From: Cercospora beticola
Taxonomy: Eukaryota; Ascomycota; Dothideomycetes; Mycosphaerellales; Mycosphaerellaceae
DNA length: 64,000 bases
Reading direction: 5' to 3'
Assembly (NCBI RefSeq): GCF_033473495.1
Contig: NC_088937.1
Location: forward strand, 1,178,001 to 1,242,000
Shown: positions 56,685 to 64,000 of the stretch, one piece after another
Numbering within the stretch: the first letter of the stretch is position 1
Layout: the number at the start of each line of letters is the position of its first letter
Program-made: the position numbers and the translations under genes
Notes under the pieces: generated by a model
Seen by the model: only the letters and a program-made list of their open reading frames with translations
Databases searched by the model: none
What the model was told of the DNA's origin: nothing

Positions 56685-59367
56685 ATGGCCGCCGACCGAC
56701 CCAACGCAGCTCGATCCCTCACCTCCCCGCCCACCATGAGTCCAAACGGCCACTTTGCGGGAGCTGATGGGGGACTGTCCAAGGACGACTTCGAACATGG
56801 CGTCCAAATCATCAACTCGGACAAGGAGTTCAACGCCAACTTGGGCCAATACTTGCAGTTCGAGAACATCACCAAGGCCGGCTTCAACTACCACCTCATC
56901 TCCGTGTTCGGCAGTCAGAGTACAGGCAAGAGCACTCTGCTCAACTATTTGTTTGGGACACAATTTGGGGTGATGAACGAGCAGCAGCGACAGCAGACAA
57001 CGAAGGGAATATGGATGTCGCGCAACAAGAAAGAGCATGCTGGAGAAGAAGGCGCAATGGCTGCCAACATCTTGGTCATGGACGTCGAGGGCACAGACGG
57101 GCGAGAACGAGGAGAGGACCAGGACTTCGAGCGCAAAAGTGCCTTGTTCGCGCTGGCGACAAGTGAGGTACTCATTGTGAATATTTGGGAACACCAGGTC
57201 GGATTGTATCAGGGAGCGAATATGGGCCTTCTCAAGACTGTCTTCGAGGTTAACCTCCAGCTCTTCCTGAAGGACTCGAAAAGTGTATCCCGCACATTAC
57301 TCTTCTTCGTCATTCGAGATCACTTGGGCACTACTCCGCTGGAGAACCTCAAACTCACGCTCCTCCAAGACCTCTCGAGGATATGGTCAACGCTTTCGAA
57401 ACCGCCAGGGCTGGAAAAGAGCCAGATCGAAGACTACTTCGATTTTGCATTCGTTGCCCTGCCACACAAGATCCTGATGCCGGAGAAGTTTGAGCAGGAG
57501 GTGGCAAAGTTGGGCACGCGATTCCGTGAAGGCTTCAAGGACCCCAGGAAAGCTGGCCTTATTGATAATGAGCCTATATTGTTGCCCGAGTATCATCGAC
57601 GTATTCCTGCCGACGGCTTCCCCATGTATGCCGAAGGCGTCTGGGAGCAGATCGATAACAACAAGGACCTCGATCTGCCTACCCAACAAGAGCTGTTGGC
57701 TCAATTCCGTTGCGATGAAATCTCCAAGGAGGTATTGATACCGTTCGACGAGGCGATCGCGCCTTTGGAAGAGCTTCAGAACAGTGCAGTTGCAGCAGGG
57801 AAGCCAACCGTCCTTGTTGACCTTGGGATGAAGTTGATCGGCGCGAGGAAATTGGTTCTCGGAAGTTTCGAAGAAGAGGCTAGCAGGTACCACAAAGGGG
57901 TGTTTAAGAGAAAACAGGCCGAGCTTGAGACCAAGGTCGATGGCAGACTCAAGACCCTTTTCATTGGACAACTCAGCGCTGCGCACAAGTCAGGTGTCCA
58001 TGACTTTTCAGAGGCAGTGTCTTCTGCTGTCAAAACAGGCCAGAAGAAGGGGTCAAACTATGATTTCCACCAAATCGTCACTTCTGAGAAAGAAAAGGCA
58101 TTGGATCGATTTGAGACACAAGCTAAGACGTCCCTGGTGGAAGGCACATCCTGGAGCGACTACAAGCAGCAGCTGAACCTCTTCCGCAAGGATCTAGATG
58201 AAGTCAGTGCTCGCCTAAGACAAGACGAAATGAGGCGCCTCGCCACAAGAAGCGAGAGATGGGTACGAAGTAAGCTCAGTGAGAGTGTCGGAGTAGAATT
58301 CAACAAGCTTGGATCCGGGCGTGCTGGATCTGGTGCCCCAGCTGATGGCGAGAAGCCTACCGAGAAGGATCTCTGGGACCGAATATGGGCTGTGTTCACT
58401 GATACGGTTTCTCACGCGGAGACACGATTTACCGATCGCGCACGCAGCTTCGATGCGAGTCCTGATGAGGTCGAGGTTGGGCTGTGGCGACTTCGCCGTA
58501 AGTCATGGGGAGCACTGCGTGACAAGATCGACGAGGAGCTCATGGAGGGCAATCTGTTACTGAAGCTGCGCGAGAACTTTGAAGATAAATTCCGCTACGA
58601 CGAGGAAGGAGTTCCAAGAATATGGCGTCCTACCGATGATATCGAAAGCATGTACACCAAAGCTCGGGAAAGCACACTGACCTTGGTCCCTCTCCTCGCA
58701 AGGTTCAAATTATCACGAACATCTGCTCCACCACCACTTGACGCCTGGATTGGCGAGCCGCCAAGCACAGTCACGCCGGCTGATGAGGAGGATCTTCACC
58801 CAATTGGAGGCGTCGACGAAGACGAAGGCAAGACTTTGGAGGAGGAAATGACAGTCATCAGCGATGCTAAGCAGCAAGATCTGTCAACACGCTTCAAGAA
58901 GACCGCAGATGGCGTCTACGTCGAAGCCAAGCGTAGTGCCATTGGCGGCATCACGCAAGTGCCTTTGTACTTCTACGGCCTGTTGTTAGCGCTCGGCTGG
59001 AACGAGATCGTGGCAGGTGAGAAGATGCATCCCCATACAAGCTACGTTGAGAGATCAAGCTAATATGACAATAGTGCTGCGCAACCCAGTATACTTCATC
59101 TTCCTCATCCTTCTCGGCGTAGGCGCCTATGTCACCTACACCCTCAACCTATGGGGTCCGATGCTTCAAATGACCAACGCAGCATCCGCACAAGGCCTCG
59201 AAATCTTCAAAGCAAAATTACGAGATTTCCTGGAGAATTCCGAAACTGGTCGACAAGCTATTGGTATGAGCGCCAAAGCCGGTGCGCCGATCAATCTGGA
59301 TGCATTGAATAGCAATGGAACGACCAAAGCTCGAGCCTCGCAGGAGGAAGAGGTCGATGAGATTTAG
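56685..59367 (+). CDS. SEY1: Sey1, dynamin-like GTPase of ER membrane fusion
   Basis: Exons 56685-59016 and 59075-59367 (intron 58 nt) give 874 aa. The GTPase domain carries the P-loop [16 protein letters not shown] from residue 76, QQTTKGIWM (switch I), [10 protein letters not shown] (G3) and VIRDHLG (RD motif). A long helical bundle follows, then two closely spaced membrane helices: [19 protein letters not shown] (end of exon 1) and [20 protein letters not shown] (exon 2). A cytosolic tail ends in EEEVDEI. Sey1, the fungal counterpart of atlastin and RHD3, fuses ER tubules homotypically. The splice joins the two halves of the membrane hairpin, so both exons are essential. Full length for the family. 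Confidence 0.95.
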
Positions 59368-59663
59368 AAGTATCCGACAAGGGGCGGCTTTGTTGGCAAT
59401 GGGCGGGCATATTGAAATAGCGTTTTCGAGAGGGGGTTTCTTGCATAGCGGACAGTGTCAGCATGTTCGTCGACTTTTCCAGCAGCACTACTTGTAGCAT
59501 GACATGGCTGCGTGACAGTGGAAGGGTTGGAAAGACACGTTAGTCAGGAGATAGAATGATATTCTAGTATGGCTTTTCCACACAAGATCTCGTGTCAAGC
59601 TCCTCATCCGTAAGTGATGTACATGCAAATTTGAGTTCTTCGTCCTGGGCACGGAATTCTTTC

Positions 59664-61704
59664 TTAGCTTTTTCGCTTCCTCGCACCCCCCTTGTCTTTA
59701 CCACTTGTTACAGCGGCTGCTGCGTCGTCGACTTTGGCGTCTAATTCGGCTTTCAGCTTTCCTGAAGAATCGGTCTTTGCCCCGTCTGTGCTCGTGAGCG
59801 GTTTGGCAGCTTTCTTGCTCTCTTCTTCTTCCTCATCTCCGCCCTGGCCGAACTCGTTTACTCTACTGTAATCGACCTTGTATTTCCATGTCTGATACAG
59901 ATAGACAAAGAAGATGAAATCATCGCGCAAAGTCGCGAGACGGTGAAGGATTGGCATCTTGATGGTAAATGCGAACAGATCGTCGATGAATGTGTTTAGG
60001 AACTTGTAGGCCATAGTGCGTCCAGGCATATGAGCCACGGACTTGAGGCGGTAGTTGATGTATAGCGCTGGGACCTGAGTATCATGTTAGTTATTTTCAC
60101 TTCTGTGATTTTCACGTTGGAGGTGGTGAATCACGTACCATCATGAGGAATCCGTATGCGTAGACGCTTCCCACGAGGGTTGTAATGATGAAGCTGTACC
60201 AGGACTTGTGCTCCTCGTAGTACAGAGAATACACTGCATAAGCCAAGAGCAAAGGAACGGCCAGATATCCCATGTATTTGAATGCAATCCTGTCGTATTC
60301 CTCGGTCTGTTCTTCGGTCTCGCTGAGTTTGTGCTTATCTTCGAACACAACGGTATAAGGAAGGCCCAGCGAGTGAGCGTACGATCCGGGTCCGGGTTGA
60401 CGAATGCGGATATTGACGGTCTTGGTAATCTTCCAGGCTTCGATGGCAATGCCCATGCCCTGCCCGAACAAGATCATCCAACTCGTGTTCTCGTTGTTGT
60501 CCATCAGGTACAAGAAGATGATCGTCTGCATGACAACGTTGGACAGGATCGTTCTGAAAGAGACGCCAACATTGTCCTTCTTGTTGCGCCAATGACCTAC
60601 GTCGTTCTTGAACGCGAGCAGTTCGAAGATCATGTGAAGCACACTGGCAATCACAGTCGTGCCAAGAAGCCACTGGTTTGTGTCAAGCAAGGTCTCCTTG
60701 ATAAGCTCCATCTCAGAGCCATCGCCGCCACCAGGTGTGCTCTCTCCACGAGCAGCCTTACGAGCAGTTTCTTTCATGCCCTCATCCATACTGCACATGA
60801 CGCTGAATTGCCAGCTGGCCAGAGTGCTCACATCAACATTGATCGGCAAGGTCTCCTGTGGAATCGTGGAGTTCAGCTCGATCATATGTGACTTGAGCTG
60901 CCAGAAAGTGTTGAGATACAGGACGGGATAGTACCAAGTGTTCTTTCCCGTCTCGTCACGGGCTCCAGTGGCATCTAGAGTGTAGAATTGCTTGACAGCG
61001 GGATGCAATGTGGCCCATTGAACGTTGCCGATTTCGGGCACGAACGAGAGGGTGAAGTTTGGATGGTAGTAGGATGCGATGGAAGGCCCGGTCGGTTCCT
61101 CTTCCACAACTTCCTCGCCTTCGTCATCTTGAGATCCCAGCAGATTGCGGACCTTGTGTACTTTCTTCTTGGGCAGGTACGAAGTGAGGGGTCGCAACAT
61201 GCGGTATGCCTTCTTGGGATCGTACGAAGGCGATGCTGGGTCCAATTGTGCGCCTGACTGGGCTACAAAAATGTGTGCCCATAGTGTACCATTGTCCTGC
61301 ACCGTCTTGGGTACATGGAAGGTCTTGTGCGATTCTCTGTGGTCTTTTCGTGATCTGTCCAAGGCAAAGTTCGTCTCTTTCACGATCAGGCTGTCTGGTG
61401 GCATAGAACTGAAAGGCGGCATTACGACGCTCGGCGAGATGTAGAGGCTGACATCGACAGTGGCATTGGTGGGCCACATCGGAAAGAGGGTATGTGGCAC
61501 AGCGCTGTACTCGCCCAGCACCGTTTCTCCGCCCGCAGACGACGAGGGAGCGGACGGAGCGGCCTGCTGTCCGCCTCCCATGAACTGCTTCATCGCGAAC
61601 TGGATGGCCACGAAGAGAGCCACGCTCCTGCCAATGGACCACAGCTTCGCGCTCCAATCATCCTGGGCTGGGGCGGCGTCGCCAGCCTGTGCTGCTTCGG
61701 GCAT
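59664..61704 (-). CDS. CLPTM1-family multi-pass membrane protein
   Basis: Exons 60139-61704 and 59664-60074 (intron 64 nt, GTACGT...CAG) give 658 aa. The raw frame begins with GTG 61728; ATG 61704 (MPEAAQAGDAA) is the start. A first hydrophobic helix lies near residue 27 (SVALFVAIQFAMKQF). A large luminal domain follows with LFPMWPTNATVDVSLYISPS, NTWYYPVLYLNTFWQLKSHM and the conserved region around VGHWRNKKDNVGVSFRTILS. Then come several transmembrane helices (MQTIIFLYLMDNN, YLAVPLLLAYAVYSLYY, and across the splice VPALYINYRLKSVAHMP). The C-terminus is KE-rich. CLPTM1/TMEM16-unrelated CLPTM1L relatives act in ER/Golgi, including lipid scrambling for GPI assembly, but the fungal role is not defined. 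Confidence 0.9.
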
Positions 61705-62459
61705 GCTGAGCGGAAGTGCTCCTCGCACGAGGAGAGGGGGAAAGGGAGGTGGAAAGGCTGATGTTGTCCTAAGCGTCCATATGTACAGTCGTTTGTCTCC
61801 CGGACGCTGCTCTCACGCCGGCCAACGACTTTCTTCGCGGCCGATCACGAATGGCGCCAGCACGTGGAGCAGGCTAAAGCACGGCCGATGCATGGCTTGG
61901 CACCGACGGAGATAAGATAAGCGAGCGGATAGACGAGCAGCATGTGATGAGATGTTGTGATGCATGGAGCAGGCCCGGCAGCAGTGACACGCGCTGGCAG
62001 AGCATGCTCTAGATATTCAGACGTGTCGGTGCATTGTGATCATCACGGCGGTGGGCGTTGCAACAACAGAAATGGGAGAAGCGCGGAGGCCGGGGCGGAC
62101 ATGTGATCCCGTGCAAGAGTCAGTCGGCGGCTTTTGCAGCGCGCTGATGACATGCACTCGCTGCTTGCCTGCTCGACATCCCCACGCGCGCTGCAGTACA
62201 GCCCTTCATCATCCTTGCCCTACTATTTCCTTCACTCCTAATCTCTCCTCCACCGCCGCACGATCTGTATGCCTAGACCCTCCGGAGGGACAGCGGCGTG
62301 AAGGTCGACCACAAGCCGGCGTCATTGTTGTCGGCGTTGCCGCACTCGGCCACCGCAGCGGACTCGAGCAGAGCTGCCGTGCAGCTGCAGCACGAAGCCG
62401 TCTTTATCTATCGCACTGTACTATAGCCATCGCTTCGCCCTCTTCTCGCACTCTTCACC
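61705..62459. promoter_or_regulatory. Divergent promoter region CLPTM1-like / Pns1-like
   Basis: About 755 bp between two divergent starts. GC-rich and without a credible gene. No binding site is claimed. Confidence 0.35.
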
Positions 62460-64000
62460 ATGTTCTCCGAATGTGAGTATCCATCGCTCCGCTCCCTGGC
62501 CTGATGTCGTTCAGCACAGCATGCGACATCTCCCACCTCGCTCGCGTGACCAACAGCCTGAGACTGACACCGCTTGACCTACAGACGCCTCCCGCTTCCT
62601 ACAACAGTCCAACGCCCGCCTTTCCTTCACCCAAGATGATGGCAGAAGTCGCTCGCGCAATCCGCTCGATCGCCGACGTCCACCAGCATCGCACTCCCGC
62701 TACGTTCAGCGCCCCGGCGGCATGAATCACCACCCATATCAGAACCAGCATCCCGCTTCCTCGCAATCACGTTTCCCCTTCGCATCGCGTTTGTCACGAC
62801 AAGACCCACAGGCTCCGCTCTTCTATAGCGCGACCGACGACTTCCAGGACGAGGATGAAGGCGACGAGCATGAGCGGGAGGTAGCAGACTTCTACGCTCT
62901 GCAACGAAGCAGGCAGCATTTCGGGCCCAGCAATCTCACGGAAAGCTCAGAGGTTGAAGACGATGGCACGGAGAGATTGGAAGACACGCAGCATGGTCAA
63001 AATCACGACAGAGACGCAAGCCTACCCCGGGGCAGGTTGGGAGCTCCATATCCACCTTCGTCACGCGCGGAGAGCAGGGCATCGGATGTGAGTGGCAAGG
63101 GCAAAGGGAGACTGGTGGATGTCAACCTCAACAGTACAATTGATGAGGAGCCTCCTGAGTCGCTTGCGAGACTATCGCCCTCCATCGATCCGGATGAGCC
63201 ACCCGCACCCTTCAAGCCATTCCGGTCAACGACAAAGCCCAGCGGCCTCAGTTCATTTCTACCTCTCGAGACCGACGATGAAACACATCGACTCCACCCT
63301 CGACCCATGTCGCCAGATCGCGAGAGTGTGCCACCCACCGTCATCTTGCCTGCGCAGGAACCCCCGAAGCACGATGCATTCTGGGCGAACCTATTCCAGA
63401 TCTCCTTCTGCACAATGTTTGCCGTCTTCGTGCTGATCTGGTTCCAAACTTCGACGCCGAAGAATTCCCTCGGAGACACCATCTACACTGCTCTTCGTGG
63501 GAGCACGAGCATGCTGGTGTGGGACACGCTGATTGCGATCGTGGTGGCACTGATATGGCTGTCGCTACTTCGAAACCACGTACGACCATTGGTGTACATT
63601 CTCATCATCGCAGTGCCTGTCATTCTGTTCGCGTTTGCACTGTACCCCTTCATCAGCAGCTTCCGTGGCTCCTGGAACGGCAACTCGATCCAGGACAAGG
63701 CAATGCGATGGGGCTCATTTGTTCCCGCAATTGTCGGCTTCTTCTGGACCTGGAGTGTCATCAAGAATCGACATAGCCTGCACAGTTCTATCAACGTGCT
63801 CGAATTCTCAACCAAAATTATCGCAGCGAGCCCGTTCCTCGTGGTACTTGGCTTCGTGGCGCTCGGCGTAGTCGTTGTATTCTCCTGGACCTGGATGCTC
63901 ATGTTCGAACGCATCTTTCTTTCGGGTCACTTCACAGGCGCGAAGAAGTGGGTAATCAACGCCAATAGCTGGTGGCTTGGAGCATACTTCATCTTGCAGT
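62460..64000 (+). CDS. PNS1: Pns1/CTL-type choline transporter-like protein, 5' part (3' end outside window)
   Basis: A 13-nt first exon (62460-62472, MFSE plus one base) is joined over a 112-nt intron (62473-62584) to a frame that stays open to base 64000, about 476 residues so far. The first 270 residues are disordered and acidic (DDFQDEDEGDEHEREVAD). Helices follow: AFWANLFQISFCTMFAVFVL, VWDTLIAIVVALIWLSLL, VYILIIAVPVILFAFALYPF, MRWGSFVPAIVGFFWTW, and ASPFLVVLGFVALGVVVVF. At the edge INANSWWLGAYFILQ is typical of the CTL/Pns1 family. These are plasma-membrane or organelle transporters named for choline, though Pns1 substrate specificity is debated. Family assignment is good; the C-terminal half is missing. 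Confidence 0.85.

Overview
This window is nuclear DNA of a filamentous ascomycete. The genes are eukaryotic and closely packed on both strands. Most coding regions are cut by introns of about 44-125 nt with GTRNGT-type donors, CTAAC/CTGAC-type branch sites and CAG/TAG acceptors. The protein set (Trs130, Edc3, Sey1, Pet100, Aim6, Zn2Cys6 regulator, F-box families, yapsin-type protease, DUF202 protein) fits Pezizomycotina. Impressions of sequence similarity point to Dothideomycetes (Mycosphaerellales-like), but this is recalled and was not searched. Many raw open frames start at GTG or TTG; I moved starts to the first credible ATG and spliced exons by hand.

Layout, left to right. 1-9 kb: C-terminal end of a cohesin STAG/Psc3 subunit, an Aim6-like membrane protein, translation factor eIF2D/Tma64, an F-box protein and the complex III subunit Qcr10. 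9-20 kb: TRAPPII subunit Trs130, O-acetylhomoserine sulfhydrylase, and a peroxisomal acyl-CoA synthetase ending in SKL. 20-28.5 kb: Dcn1, Edc3, a short-chain dehydrogenase, a 364-aa orphan and a small coiled-coil protein. 28.5-32.6 kb: a decayed interval with two tandem relics of a SNF2-type helicase gene. It lies between two direct copies of the 3' end of an RNase H1 gene. 32.6-45.5 kb: intact RNase H1, a DUF202 membrane protein with a likely frameshift, 6-phosphofructo-2-kinase/fructose-2,6-bisphosphatase, Pet100, a GPI-type aspartic protease and a GH47 mannosidase. 45.9-64 kb: replication factor C subunit Rfc4 sharing a 164-bp promoter with a methyltransferase-like gene, a Zn2Cys6 regulator, an F-box/pentapeptide-like protein, another F-box-like protein, the ER-fusion GTPase Sey1, a CLPTM1-family membrane protein, and the 5' part of a Pns1/CTL transporter that runs off the right edge.

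Most genes are unrelated housekeeping genes and I see no biosynthetic cluster or defence system. Two organelle themes recur: respiratory assembly (qcr10, pet100) and peroxisomal fatty-acid activation. The most unusual features are the decayed helicase/RNase H interval, an AUG-less presequence-like extension in front of RNase H1, a terminal intron that controls the peroxisomal signal of the acyl-CoA synthetase, and a compact cluster of G1/S-type boxes upstream of rfc4.
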